Assembly (NCBI GenBank): GCA_030156225.1
Contig: JASGMW010000005.1
Location: 1 to 40,762 of the forward strand
DNA length: 40,762 bases
Origin: Methanofollis sp.
Lineage (GTDB): Archaea; Halobacteriota; Methanomicrobia; Methanomicrobiales; Methanofollaceae
Direction: 5' to 3'
Below are positions 19,064 to 29,400 of the stretch, piece by piece; position 1 is the first letter of the stretch, and every line of letters begins with the position of its first letter. The translations under genes were made by a program, and so were the position numbers. The notes beneath the pieces are model-generated. The model was not told where the DNA came from and searched no databases. It saw only the letters and a list, made by a program, of their open reading frames with translations.

Positions 19064-19657
19064 TCAGATCCGCCGCCAGATATACGCGATCCTCTGAAAG
19101 GCGGTATAGTGGCCGAATATCCCGAAGAACACGAGAATCCAGCCGAGGTACGGGAGACCGAAGACCGGCGCCGCCACGAAGATGTCGAGGAGGCCTGCAA
19201 CGAGCAGGAGAAACAGACGGTCGGCCCTCCCGAGCACCCCGCCGTAGTAGCGGCCGACGCCCAGGGCCTGCGCCTGTGTGCCCATATAGGAGGACATCAG
19301 CACGCCGGTAAGGGCGAAGACCCCGATCTGCCACGGCGCGGCGCCGCCCGCAAAGACGCCGGTGATGATGACGATATCGGCGTACCGGTCTGAGACATGA
19401 TCGATGAAATCGCCGCGGAGGCTTGCGACCTCCAGTTCCCGCGCCAGCGCCCCGTCGATGGCGTCAAACACGGCATTTATCGCGACGAGCAGGACCGCAA
19501 GCCCGATCATCCCCTCGTAAAAGGCGGCGCCGGCGGCAACGGCAGCGACCAGCGCACCGGCCGAATAGAAATTCGGAGTGAGCCCGAGCCTGATCGAGAC
19601 GCGGATCGCCGGGTCAAGCACACCGGCCACATAGGGACGGAAACGGTCGAGGGTCAC
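19064..19657 (-). CDS. CDP-alcohol phosphatidyltransferase (archaetidylinositol phosphate synthase-like)
   Basis: DAIDGALARELEVASLRGDFIDHVSDRYADI matches the CDP-alcohol phosphatidyltransferase D-x2-DG-x2-AR-x-G-x3-D-x3-D type motif; multi-TM. Confidence 0.85.
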   Translation of the reverse strand: MTLDRFRPYVAGVLDPAIRVSIRLGLTPNFYSAGALVAAVAAGAAFYEGMIGLAVLLVAINAVFDAIDGALARELEVASLRGDFIDHVSDRYADIVIITGVFAGGAAPWQIGVFALTGVLMSSYMGTQAQALGVGRYYGGVLGRADRLFLLLVAGLLDIFVAAPVFGLPYLGWILVFFGIFGHYTAFQRIAYIWRRI

Positions 19658-20166
19658 AGACCCTCCATCAGATATGCCGACCAGTCGAAAGAGCCGGAAG
19701 ACGGGGGGACCGTACCCCCGATAAATCCATCGATCAGGTCCGCGGTCTCCGCAGGACTCCGTTCGGTCGTATCGATCTCCAGCACCGTTTCCCGCGGGTG
19801 GACCTCCAGCGTCTCGATCAGGATGACGTCGAGGGCCTCGGCCCCGGCGTTCTCCCTGACCTTCGCCCGGGCATAGCCCCGCGCCGCCAGGCGCTCCTCC
19901 AGGACGTCAGGCCTGCAGCGCAGCACCACCGCACGGTCGGAGGGGAGGAGATGGGCAAGGTGTCCCTCGACGATGCCGTCGACCGGTTCAAAAGAGCGCA
20001 CCCACGCCTCCTCATCGACGACGCGGGTGTCCCGATCCGGGTCGTCCCCCAGAACGAAAGGTCCGACGGTCTCGGCCGCCCGCACGACCCTCCGGCCCCG
20101 CCGCTCCAGTTCGTCGGCCACCGCGCTCTTTCCCGTCCCCGGCGTCCCGGTCACCACCGTCATCAT
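19654..20166 (-). CDS. AK6/Fap7-type adenylate kinase-like NTPase
   Basis: MMTVVTGTPGTGKSAVADELERRG (P-loop), IVEGHLAHLLPSDRAVVLRCRPDVLEERLAARGYARAKVRENAGAEALDVILIE. Confidence 0.87.
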   Translation of the reverse strand: MMTVVTGTPGTGKSAVADELERRGRRVVRAAETVGPFVLGDDPDRDTRVVDEEAWVRSFEPVDGIVEGHLAHLLPSDRAVVLRCRPDVLEERLAARGYARAKVRENAGAEALDVILIETLEVHPRETVLEIDTTERSPAETADLIDGFIGGTVPPSSGSFDWSAYLMEGL

Positions 20167-21221
20167 AGTCTGTTGATCTCTTCGAGAAATACTTCATTCT
20201 CCCGGTCGGAACCGATGCTTACCCTGATATAGTGATCGGCCAGCCCTGAAAAACTTCTGCACGACCTGACGATCACACCCTTCCCGGCGAGCCGCGCCGC
20301 CGCCTCGTCCCCGGTCATCGGCGCCACATCGACGAGAACGAAATTCGCATCCGAAGGCGCGACAGGACGGCTGATCCCGGCGAGGAAGCGCTCCCGCCAT
20401 ACCCGCGCGCGGGCTGCGGTCAGATCGACGTGCCCCTGCTCGGCCAGCGCCGCGCCGACCGCTGCAAGGGCGACGACGTTCACGGCAAAGGGCGTCGCCG
20501 CCCGGTTCAGATACGGCAGCAGCGCTTCCGGGACAAAGGCGTAGCCAAACCTGAGGCCCGCAAGGGAGTAGGCCTTCGACATCGTGCGCCCCTCGATCAG
20601 GGTGTCGTATTCGTCCATCAGCAGGCGGTAGTCGATCCCTGAGAACTCCACATAGGCGTTGTCGAGAAAGAGCAGGCAGTCGATGCCGTCCAGGATCTCC
20701 CTGACCGTCTCCACCGGCAGGGCATTGCCGGTGGGGTTGTTCGGCGAGCAGAGGAATGCGATCTTTGCGCCCCGGCAGGCCTCGACAAAGGCCCGGACAT
20801 CGACCGAGAAGTCCGCCTCCCGCGGCGCGGGGACGACCACGCCTCCCTGCGCCTCTGCGGCAAGACCATAGAACGAGAACGTCGGCGTGGACACGACGAC
20901 GCGGTCGCCGGGATCGACGACCGTTCTGACGACGTTCTCGATCACCCCGTCCATCCCGTTCCCGATGATGAAAGAGTAGTCCCCGTGGCACCGCCGCAGG
21001 GCCGCGATCAGGGCGTCGGGCCGCGCTTCAGGATAGCGGTTCCCCTCGCGAAGCGCCGAAAGACCGGCCTCGACCACGGACGCCGGAGGCGGGAGGGGGT
21101 TCTCGTTGCTCGCAAGACGGCAGAGGCCGGAAAGCCCGTTCAGCCTTGCGATCTCCTCCGGGCTCCTTGCAAAGACGTACCCTCCTTCACCGGTGTAGAC
21201 CTGCCTAACGAAGCGCTTCAT
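20163..21221 (-). CDS. hisC: Histidinol-phosphate aminotransferase
   Basis: MKRFVRQVYTGEGGYVFARSPEEIARLNGLSGLCRLASNENPLPPP...FLCSPNNPTGNALP...TMSKAYSLAGLRFGYAF (PLP Lys). Confidence 0.9.
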   Translation of the reverse strand: MKRFVRQVYTGEGGYVFARSPEEIARLNGLSGLCRLASNENPLPPPASVVEAGLSALREGNRYPEARPDALIAALRRCHGDYSFIIGNGMDGVIENVVRTVVDPGDRVVVSTPTFSFYGLAAEAQGGVVVPAPREADFSVDVRAFVEACRGAKIAFLCSPNNPTGNALPVETVREILDGIDCLLFLDNAYVEFSGIDYRLLMDEYDTLIEGRTMSKAYSLAGLRFGYAFVPEALLPYLNRAATPFAVNVVALAAVGAALAEQGHVDLTAARARVWRERFLAGISRPVAPSDANFVLVDVAPMTGDEAAARLAGKGVIVRSCRSFSGLADHYIRVSIGSDRENEVFLEEINRL

Positions 21222-22341
21222 TGATGACCCCGACGGCAGCGTCGATCTCCTCATCGGCGATCACAAGGGGCGGCACAAGACGGAGGTTGACGCCCGCGGC
21301 GCAGTTCACCAGCACACCGTGCCCGGCACAGTACGCCGCCGCCTCCGCGCACCGCTCGCCGACGGTGACGCCGATCATCAGGCCGCAGACCCGTGGGTTG
21401 TGGGCGGCGAGCCCGGCCCTGAACCGTTCTGCCTTTGCAGGTATGGACGGCAGGAGTGCCTCGATCACCCTGACGGTCGCCAGACCTGCGGCGCAGGCGA
21501 GGGGGCCGCCAGCAAACGTGCTGCCGTGCTCGCTCGTTTTGAACTCCAGCCCCTTGCGGGCGACGAGCGCCCCCATGGGGAAGCCGGACGCGATCCCTTT
21601 CGCCATCGTCACGATATCAGGGGCGACGCCGGCGTGCTGGTAGGCGAACCACCGTCCGGTCCTGCCCATCCCGGTCTGGACCTCGTCGACGATCATCAGA
21701 GCGCCCCGGCGGTCGCAGATCTCCCTGACCTCCTCCAGAAAACCCCCGGGCGCAGGCAAAACGCCGGCCTCGCCCTGGACCGCCTCCACAAACACGCCGG
21801 CGGTGTCGTCGTCCACCGCACGCGTCAGCGCTTCCAGATCCCCGGCATCGACGAACGTGCACTTCGGTTCAAGGGGCTCGAAAGGCTCGCGTATCGCGGG
21901 CTTGTGGGTGACGGCAAGAGATCCCATCGTCCGCCCGTGGAACCCATGGGTAAACGCCACGAATTTTTTCTTCCCGGTGGCGAGGCGGGCGAGTTTGATC
22001 GCGCCCTCGTTCGCCTCGGCGCCTGAGTTCGAAAAGAACGCCTTTCCCCCGGCAAGACCGGAGATTTCGACGATCTTCGCGGCGAACTCGGCCTGGTGGG
22101 GGACATAGTAGAGGTTCGAGCAGTGGATCAGGTCGTGCGCCTGCTCGCAGATCGCCTTCACCACGGCCGGGTGGCAGTGGCCGGTGCTGCAGACGGCGAT
22201 GCCGGCCACGCAATCGATATACTCCCTGCCTTCGGCGTCCCAGACGCGTGCGCCCCTGCCGCGCACGATCTCCATGGTGCGGCTGAACGCGGGCATGTAA
22301 TAACGGGCGTCCAGCGCGCGGTAGTCCTGTGTTAGTTCCAT
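21205..22341 (-). CDS. argD: Acetylornithine aminotransferase (class III)
   Basis: RGRGARVWDAEGREYIDCVAGIAVCSTGHCHPAVV...FSNSGAEANEGAIKLAR...MIVDEVQTGMGRTG. Confidence 0.9.
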   Translation of the reverse strand: MELTQDYRALDARYYMPAFSRTMEIVRGRGARVWDAEGREYIDCVAGIAVCSTGHCHPAVVKAICEQAHDLIHCSNLYYVPHQAEFAAKIVEISGLAGGKAFFSNSGAEANEGAIKLARLATGKKKFVAFTHGFHGRTMGSLAVTHKPAIREPFEPLEPKCTFVDAGDLEALTRAVDDDTAGVFVEAVQGEAGVLPAPGGFLEEVREICDRRGALMIVDEVQTGMGRTGRWFAYQHAGVAPDIVTMAKGIASGFPMGALVARKGLEFKTSEHGSTFAGGPLACAAGLATVRVIEALLPSIPAKAERFRAGLAAHNPRVCGLMIGVTVGERCAEAAAYCAGHGVLVNCAAGVNLRLVPPLVIADEEIDAAVGVINEALR

Positions 22342-22368
22342 TCTGTCATCATCTCAGAGTAAAATCAT

Positions 22369-23286
22369 TTATTCGTACTCAATGGTTGCGGGGGGTTTTG
22401 GCGTGATGTCGTAGACAACCCGTGAGACCTCGGCGATCTCCGAGGTGATCCGCCCGGCGATCCTCTCGAGCACCTCGGGTGGCAGGTTCAGGGGATCAGC
22501 GGTCATGCCGTCGCGGGAGTTCACCGCCCTGACGGCGGCGACCCAGCCGAAACAGCGGATATCGCCCTTGACGCCGGTGCCCCGTCCGAGAAGGGCGGCG
22601 AAGCACTGCCAGGGGCGGTACGCCTCGACGAGTTCCTCCTCGACGATCGCGTTCGCCTCGCGGACAACGGCGATCGCCCCGGGCGTCACCTCGCCGAGCA
22701 CCCTGACCGCAAGGCCGGGGCCAGGGAACGGCATCCGGTGCTGGATCTCAGGCGGCAGCCCGACGCCGCCGGCGACCTCGCGCACCTCGTCTTTGTACAG
22801 GTCGCGGAGGGGCTCGATCACCCGCTCGAACGTCATGTCGATGGGCATCCCGCCGACGTTGTGATGGCTCTTGATCCCGCCCTCGCTCTCGATACGGTCC
22901 GGATAGATCGTCCCCTGGAGAAGAAACTTCGCACCGGTCGCCTTCGCCTCCCGTTCGAATATCCTGATAAACCGCTCGCCGATCACCTTTCGCTTCTCCT
23001 CTGGGTCGACGACGCCCTTCAGCGCAACGAAAAATTCTTCGGCTGCATTGACGCGCTTTACCCCGATATCACAGAAAAGCTGGCAGATCCGTTCGCTCTC
23101 CCCTTTCCGCATCAGCCCGGTGTCGACATAGATGGGAATAAGATTTTTTCCGATCGCACGGGCCGCAAGCATGGCGCAGACCGACGAGTCGACGCCGCCG
23201 GAAAGGGCGACGACGACCTTCTCGCCGCCTGCCTCACCCCTGATCTCCTCGATTGCACTCTCGATGAACCTTTCGACCTTTACCAT
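22369..23286 (-). CDS. guaAB: GMP synthase subunit B (ATP-pyrophosphatase)
   Basis: [24 protein letters not shown] (PP-loop), C-terminal [48 protein letters not shown]. Confidence 0.93.
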   Translation of the reverse strand: MVKVERFIESAIEEIRGEAGGEKVVVALSGGVDSSVCAMLAARAIGKNLIPIYVDTGLMRKGESERICQLFCDIGVKRVNAAEEFFVALKGVVDPEEKRKVIGERFIRIFEREAKATGAKFLLQGTIYPDRIESEGGIKSHHNVGGMPIDMTFERVIEPLRDLYKDEVREVAGGVGLPPEIQHRMPFPGPGLAVRVLGEVTPGAIAVVREANAIVEEELVEAYRPWQCFAALLGRGTGVKGDIRCFGWVAAVRAVNSRDGMTADPLNLPPEVLERIAGRITSEIAEVSRVVYDITPKPPATIEYE

Positions 23287-23293
23287 TCGCTGA

Positions 23294-24883
23294 TCACCCC
23301 TGGTTCCGCCGGTTCCGGTTCTCCCTGCAGGCGTTCACAAAACCGAGATAGGGCGGCGACGGGCGCGTCGGACGGGACCTGAACTCGGGATGGAACTGGG
23401 TCGCAAAGAAGAACGGGTGCCCGGGCAGTTCCAGAATTTCCATTCTGTTGTCATTCTTCCCGGAAAATACGAGACCGGCGGCTTCGAGCTCGGCGAGATA
23501 CTCAGGGTTGACCTCATAACGGTGGCGATGCCGTTCCGCGATCTCGCCCCTGCCGTACAGCTCCCATGCCTTCGTCTCCGGGACCACCTCTATCGGGTAG
23601 CTGCCGAGGCGCATCGTGCCGCCGAGGTCGGTCACCTCTTCCTGTTCGGGCAGGATGGCGATCACGTGGGTTCCCTGACCGAACTCCTCGGATATCGCGT
23701 CTTCATAGCCGAGCACGTCACGCGCGTACTCGACCACCGCCATCTGGAAACCAAGACAGATCCCCAGAAAGGGGATCTGGTGCTCGCGGGCGTACTGGAT
23801 CGCATGGATCTTGCCGGGAATACCTCGCTTCCCGAAACCGCCAGGGATCAGGAGGCCGTCGACCTCGCTGAGATCCGCGATATCATAGGTCTCCGCGTCC
23901 AGCCACCTGATCTGCACCTCGGTGGAGATGGCGCGGCCTGCGTGCTTCAGCGCCTCCTTGATGGAGAGATAGACATCTTCGACCCCGTACTTCGTGATCA
24001 GTCCGATGGTCACCCGGCTCGTGTATTCCGGGGTCACGGTCCGGTACCATTCGGTGTCCACGCCGCGCTTTTCGAGGCCGAGCAGATCGAGGATGACGTT
24101 CGCCGCCCCCTCCTTCTCAAGTTCCATGGGCACCTGATAGATATCCCGGGCATCGGCGGCGCTGACCACCGCGTTGAGCGGCACATCGCAGAACTCTGAG
24201 ATCTTCCTGCGCGAGTGCACCGGCAATACGCGGTCGCTCCGGCAGACGATCATATCTGGCTGCAGACCGAGTTCACGCATGGCCTTGACCGAGTGCTGGG
24301 TCGGTTTCGTCTTGAGGTCGCCCATGGTGTCCGAGGGCACCAGGGTCACGTGAACGAGAGCGGTGTCGTGCCTTGGACACTCGCCCCGCATCTGCCTGAC
24401 GGCCTCCAGGAAGGGCATGCTCTCGATGTCGCCGACCGTCCCGCCGACTTCGACAAGGCAGACCTCGGCCTTATGATCGTTGTTCTCGAACGCCTCCGCC
24501 GTCTTCGCGATGCAGCCCTTGATCTCGTCGGTGATGTGGGGAATGATCTGGACCGTGCTCCCCAGGAAATCGCCCCGCCGCTCTTTATCTATGACACTGC
24601 GATAGATTTTCCCGGTCGTGATGTTGTGGGCCCGGGTGAGATCGATGTCAAGAAACCGCTCATAGTTGCCGAGATCGAGATCGACTTCCCCCCCGTCGCT
24701 GAGAACGAAGACCTCCCCGTGCTGTGCGGGATTCATCGTGCCGGCATCGATGTTGAGGTACGGGTCGATCTTGATCGCCGTGACCTGATAACCACGGTTT
24801 TTGAGGATCCGTCCGATCGAAGCCGCCGTAATCCCCTTGCCAAGACCGCTCATTACCCCGCCAGTAACAAATATATATTTCAA
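23294..24883 (-). CDS. pyrG: CTP synthase
   Basis: [61 protein letters not shown]; glutaminase GICLGFQ. Confidence 0.96.
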   Translation of the reverse strand: MKYIFVTGGVMSGLGKGITAASIGRILKNRGYQVTAIKIDPYLNIDAGTMNPAQHGEVFVLSDGGEVDLDLGNYERFLDIDLTRAHNITTGKIYRSVIDKERRGDFLGSTVQIIPHITDEIKGCIAKTAEAFENNDHKAEVCLVEVGGTVGDIESMPFLEAVRQMRGECPRHDTALVHVTLVPSDTMGDLKTKPTQHSVKAMRELGLQPDMIVCRSDRVLPVHSRRKISEFCDVPLNAVVSAADARDIYQVPMELEKEGAANVILDLLGLEKRGVDTEWYRTVTPEYTSRVTIGLITKYGVEDVYLSIKEALKHAGRAISTEVQIRWLDAETYDIADLSEVDGLLIPGGFGKRGIPGKIHAIQYAREHQIPFLGICLGFQMAVVEYARDVLGYEDAISEEFGQGTHVIAILPEQEEVTDLGGTMRLGSYPIEVVPETKAWELYGRGEIAERHRHRYEVNPEYLAELEAAGLVFSGKNDNRMEILELPGHPFFFATQFHPEFRSRPTRPSPPYLGFVNACRENRNRRNQG

Positions 24884-25025
24884 AACAATTCCCCGCGCAT
24901 CTCGTCTGCTGAAATATATCTCACCGGTGGATTATAGTTGTTCGGGAGGGGGCCGGCAGAGGGGATGACGGTCTGTCCGGATCCTGTCTTTTTCCGGGCA
25001 CCCGTCGCAGGAAAAACCTGATCTC

Positions 25026-25439
25026 CTATCTCTTCGGCTGCAAAATGGTAAACGATGCCGTTGTCCTCGCCAGCACCCGACCGTCGTCGCGGGTGACCTC
25101 TCCCTCTGCAAAGGCGACAGACCTGCCCTTGCGGATCACGCGGCCTGACGCCCGGACCGTCCCGTCCTGTGCGCCCGACAGGAACGACGTCGCCTCCGAG
25201 ATCGTGGCGATACGCTCGTCTGCCCCGAGCAGAGTGGTCAGTGCAAGGGCCATGGCTTCGTCCGCAAGCGCCACATAGATGCCGCCCTGCATCCACCCGC
25301 CGCCGTTCAGCATGTCCGGTCTCACCTGCATCGACAGAACGGCCGTTCCATCGCCGAAGGAGATCGGCTCGATCCCCATCATGACAAAAAAAGGGTTTGC
25401 TTTCTGCCCCTTTGCAGATATTTCCTCCAGATACCCCAT
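25026..25439 (-). CDS. Hotdog-fold thioesterase (PaaI-like)
   Basis: RPDMLNGGGWMQGGIYVALADEAMALALTTLLG...GTVRASGRVIRKGRSVAFAEGEVTRDDGRVLARTTASF. Confidence 0.85.
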   Translation of the reverse strand: MGYLEEISAKGQKANPFFVMMGIEPISFGDGTAVLSMQVRPDMLNGGGWMQGGIYVALADEAMALALTTLLGADERIATISEATSFLSGAQDGTVRASGRVIRKGRSVAFAEGEVTRDDGRVLARTTASFTILQPKR

Positions 25440-25523
25440 GCCATGGTATTACACCCGGTTCGAGATAACCGTTGCTTTCTGCCAGGAGAAACGCCTTTAT
25501 GATCCTGCGTTGTGGTATCCTTC

Positions 25524-25751
25524 ATGGACAATGAAGAACGAGCGATGCTCGAAGACCTCATCTGGCTCAACGCCGTGATCGCGACAGAGCTGATCCAGAT
25601 CACCGAGAACACCTCGCAGATCCTCAGAAAGCAGGCCCCGCCGGCCACCTGTCTTGCCGAACACCGGAGTCTCCGGGAGACCGCACTCGCGATCGCGGAA
25701 AAATACAGACAGAACACCGCACTCGGCCCCCACCTGCAGGGCCACCAGTGA
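25524..25751 (+). CDS. Small helical hypothetical protein
   Basis: MDNEERAMLEDLIWLNAVIATELIQITENTSQILRKQAPPATCLAEHRSLRETALAIAEKYRQNTALGPHLQGHQ; oriented toward the downstream PfpI gene. Confidence 0.55.
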   Translation: MDNEERAMLEDLIWLNAVIATELIQITENTSQILRKQAPPATCLAEHRSLRETALAIAEKYRQNTALGPHLQGHQ

Positions 25752-25788
25752 AGATACCGTTATCCGGCACGGTCGCCCACATACTGCT

Positions 25789-26304
25789 ATGAAACTCCTA
25801 TGTGCCATCGCACCGGACAAATTCCGTGATGAAGAACTGCTGATCCCTCTGGACGTCTTTGCAGATGCCGGCATCGAAACGGCTGTCGCATCGACCCGCG
25901 CCGGCACCTGCGAGGGGATGCTCGGGGCGCAGGTCGAGGCTTCAGCGCCCTTTGCGGCAGTTTTGCCGGACGACTACGACGGCATCGTCATCGCGGGCGG
26001 GATCGGTTCGCAGGACTATCTCTGGGACGACGGCGACCTGATCAACCTTGTCCGGGCCTTCGCCGACGCCGGAAAAGTTGTCGCGGCGATCTGCCTCTCC
26101 CCGGTCGTCCTTGCACGGGCGGGCGTGCTGTCCGGAAAAAAGGCAACGGTCTTTCCAAGCCCGGGGTCCGTCAGGGAACTGAAGCGGGGAGAAGCGATCT
26201 CGGTGGACGACGACGTGGTGACCGACGGGAGAGTCGTAACGGCAAACGGCCCTTCAGCCTCAGAAGCCTTCGCCAAAGCGGTCGTAGAACTCCTCTCCAT
26301 CTGA
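25789..26304 (+). CDS. DJ-1/PfpI family protein
   Basis: MKLLCAIAPDKFRDEELLIPLDVFADAGIETAVAS...DDYDGIVIAGGIGSQDYLWDD...VAAICLSPVVLARAGVLSGKKATVF. Confidence 0.9.
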   Translation: MKLLCAIAPDKFRDEELLIPLDVFADAGIETAVASTRAGTCEGMLGAQVEASAPFAAVLPDDYDGIVIAGGIGSQDYLWDDGDLINLVRAFADAGKVVAAICLSPVVLARAGVLSGKKATVFPSPGSVRELKRGEAISVDDDVVTDGRVVTANGPSASEAFAKAVVELLSI

Positions 26305-26374
26305 TCTTTATTTTTGTCTCCCCGAGCGGCATTCGCTCTCACAGACCGGGAGGCACTCTTTGCCGGGACCATGG

Positions 26375-26407
26375 CAGACAACAGATCTTTAATGGAAGAT
26401 CGGTCTG
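26375..26407. promoter_or_regulatory. Interrupted inverted repeat between pfpI and the hybrid kinase gene
   Basis: CAGAC-aaca-GATCTT-taatgg-AAGATC-g-GTCTG; ends 77 nt upstream of the kinase start. Confidence 0.45.
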
Positions 26408-26484
26408 CTGCGATTCGTGAATATTACATAACAGATATATGTCATACGAGTACGAAACTAAATGAGACAGGGGAGCGATAGGCC

Positions 26485-29400
26485 TTGGAAAGCCCGAAAC
26501 TGAAGCTGCGCAATCAGAATATCGCACGGCTGCGTCAGGCCCGGGGCACGTTCGGCGACGGTGTCCTGCTGATCGATCAGGAGGGTGCGGTCATCTACGT
26601 CAACGAAGTGTTCGGGGAGTGCTGCGGCCTGTCGTCCGACGCGTTGATCGGAAGAGATGCCCTTGAAGTGATCGAGTCATATATCGCTCCCTGGCTCCAG
26701 GACCCCGACGCCTTTATAGAAACGATCAGGGCCATCTATCGGGAAGAACGCGACGCGAGCGGACTGGAGTGGGAGGTCGGGGGAGGAAAAAACCGGCGGA
26801 TCGTCTACTCCAGTGAGAACATCGGGCACGGACCTCTGAAAGATGTCAGAATCGACCTGTTCAAAAATCTGTCCCGGACAAAAGAGACCATAAGCGCCTC
26901 TCGGATGTCCGGACAACGCAACGAAGCCCGCGGCCTTCCCGTGTGCAGGACTGCCCCGGACCTGGCGATCGTCTCTGCGGACGAACCGTTCCGGGGATTG
27001 TTCGGGACCCGGACGGGCACGCGCGCGATCACCGATATCATATCTCCGTCCGTCGCAGAGCATCTCAGAAAAAACCTCGCCACGCTCACCCCTTCAAGCC
27101 CTGAGATCCGCATCCCAGAAAAAAGAGGAGAGTGGAGGGTGCATGGCCTTTTCGACGACGAAAGCGTTCTTTCGGAACTGGAATGGTCGTGGCAGGCCAG
27201 GAGCGGCGGGAACGTCTGCCCTGCAGCGACGGAAAACAGCGCACGGCGCGAGATCGGATGCCTCAGAACGCTGCTGCACCTCCTGCAGGACGACGAAGCA
27301 TCAGAACAGGCGCTCCTCTCCGACGCGGCCGCCATGATCTGCAGAAACGTCCCGTGGATCAGGGGGGTCGAGATTCGGACAGAGGGAGGTGTCGCCGTCT
27401 CGGCGGGCACCGGAGAAGGAGAACAGGTGGCGTTCCCGCTCGAAAATGGGAACCGGTACGGAGAGGTGATCTTCCATGTCGCCGGAGAACCGGGCGATCC
27501 CGACGCGCAGGCCGACTTCCTGAACGCAATCGCCGTGTGTGCGTCAGGATATTTCAGAAGAAAAACCGCAAATGCAGAAACAGAATCTCTGGAACAGTCG
27601 TACCTGACCCTGTTCGAGACCACCGGGACGGTTTCCTTCGTTCTTGATCCCGCCATCAGGGTGATCATGGCAAACCGGGAATTTCAACGATTTTTCAACC
27701 TGAAACACGAAGATCTCCAGGCCGGGATCGAATGGACGACCCTCACCTCAGAAGAAGACCGCTCCAGGATCAGAAGATACCACGAACTCAGGCGTACCGC
27801 ACCCGGCAGCGCCCCTTCAAACTATGAGTGCAGGGTCATCGCCGGGGACGGCACGCCGCGAGACGTGATCGTCAGCGTCTCCCTGATCCCGGGGATCGGC
27901 CGGTCGGTGATCTCTCTGCTCGATATAACGGCGAAAAAAGAGGCAGAATTCGAACTTCGAGAGAGCGAGTTGCGCTACCGTTTGATGACGGAGAATGCGA
28001 CCGACATCATATTCGCCATGGACTCCGACCTCACCTTCACCTATGTCAGCCCTTCCTTCGAACTGCTTACCGGGAGACCCGGGGCAGGCGTGATCGCCCA
28101 CCCGATCACCGAATTCATCAGCCCCGAATCGTCATCCCTCTTTTCAGACGCCGTGCAGGGGGTTTTCGCGCCGCGCAGCCCGGACGAGGCGGCGGCATCG
28201 CTGGCCCTTGAGGTGGAGACGATCCGCGCCGATGGGGAGCGGATCTGGATGGAGGTGCGGATCAACCCCCTCAGGGAAGGGGACGGAACCCGCGTCGGCC
28301 TGATGGGCGTGATGCGCGATATCAGCGAGAGAAAAAGTGCGGAGGAACGGGAGATCCGGTATGTCCGCGAACTTTCCTTCCTGTCCAGCGCCGCCATGGG
28401 CTTTGTCGAGCTCCCGTTCGAAGAGGAGATCTACCGGTTTATCAGCGATCATCTCTGTGATATCCTGGAAGAGACGCTCGTTTTTGTGGCGGATTACGAC
28501 GAGCTGGACGATACCCTCTCCTTGAGGGCGATCTCGGGTCTCGACGAGGACGAAAACCCGCGCCTGTATTCTCTTTCACGGAGCATCACCGGGATAAAAA
28601 TCACTCTCCCGAAAGACGTGATGACCGGGTTGAGAGGGGGAATGCTGATCCCGCTGGAGGAAGAAACGGCGTCCCGCATCCTTGCCGGACCTGCATGGTC
28701 GCTTGCCCGTGCATTTGCCGGAGGCGGCCAGGCGCGGTATGCGGCGATCGGGATCGTGCGGGGCGCATCCCTCTTCGGGTGCGTGATCCTCGTCCAGAAA
28801 AACGACGTCCCGACAGACAACGTCTCAACAATCGAGACCTTTGTCTCCCTCTCTTCGATCGCACTCCAGCGGCGGCAGCTCGAAACCGAACTGGAATCCG
28901 CGCGCGCCCACCTTCAGCACATCCTCTCCTCAAGTCCGGTCGTGATCTACTCCTCAGAGATGCCGCGGGACGGAGAGAGCGGCATGGGCCCGATCACGTT
29001 CACAACCGACAACATCACGGCGCTGCTCGGATATGAGCCGCAGGAGGTGATCTATGACGCCTCGTTCTGGGCGACCAGAATACACCCGTCGGACCGTCAG
29101 CGCATCCTTGAAGAGGAGTTGTCCGCACTCCCTGACCTGGGACGTTTGACACTGGAATACCGGATCCAGCACAAGGACGGGAAGTACCGGTGGCTCCACA
29201 CCGAGGTGAAACTCCTGCGGGACGAGGACAGGAACCCGGTCGAGGTGATCGGTTCTGCGATCGACATCTCGGAAAGGAAGCGGATCGAGGAGGCGCTCAG
29301 GGTGATGGACAGCGCGATCACCTCGTCCATCAACGCGATCATCATTACCGATCTTGATGGCGACCTCGTCTTTGCCAATCATTCTGCCCTGAGGCTCTGG

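Noticed and set aside
18791-19393. 200-aa + strand ORF between GT2 and the CDP-alcohol transferase gene
   Set aside because: Mostly antisense to the CDP-alcohol transferase gene with low-complexity Arg/Glu/Pro composition; judged spurious.
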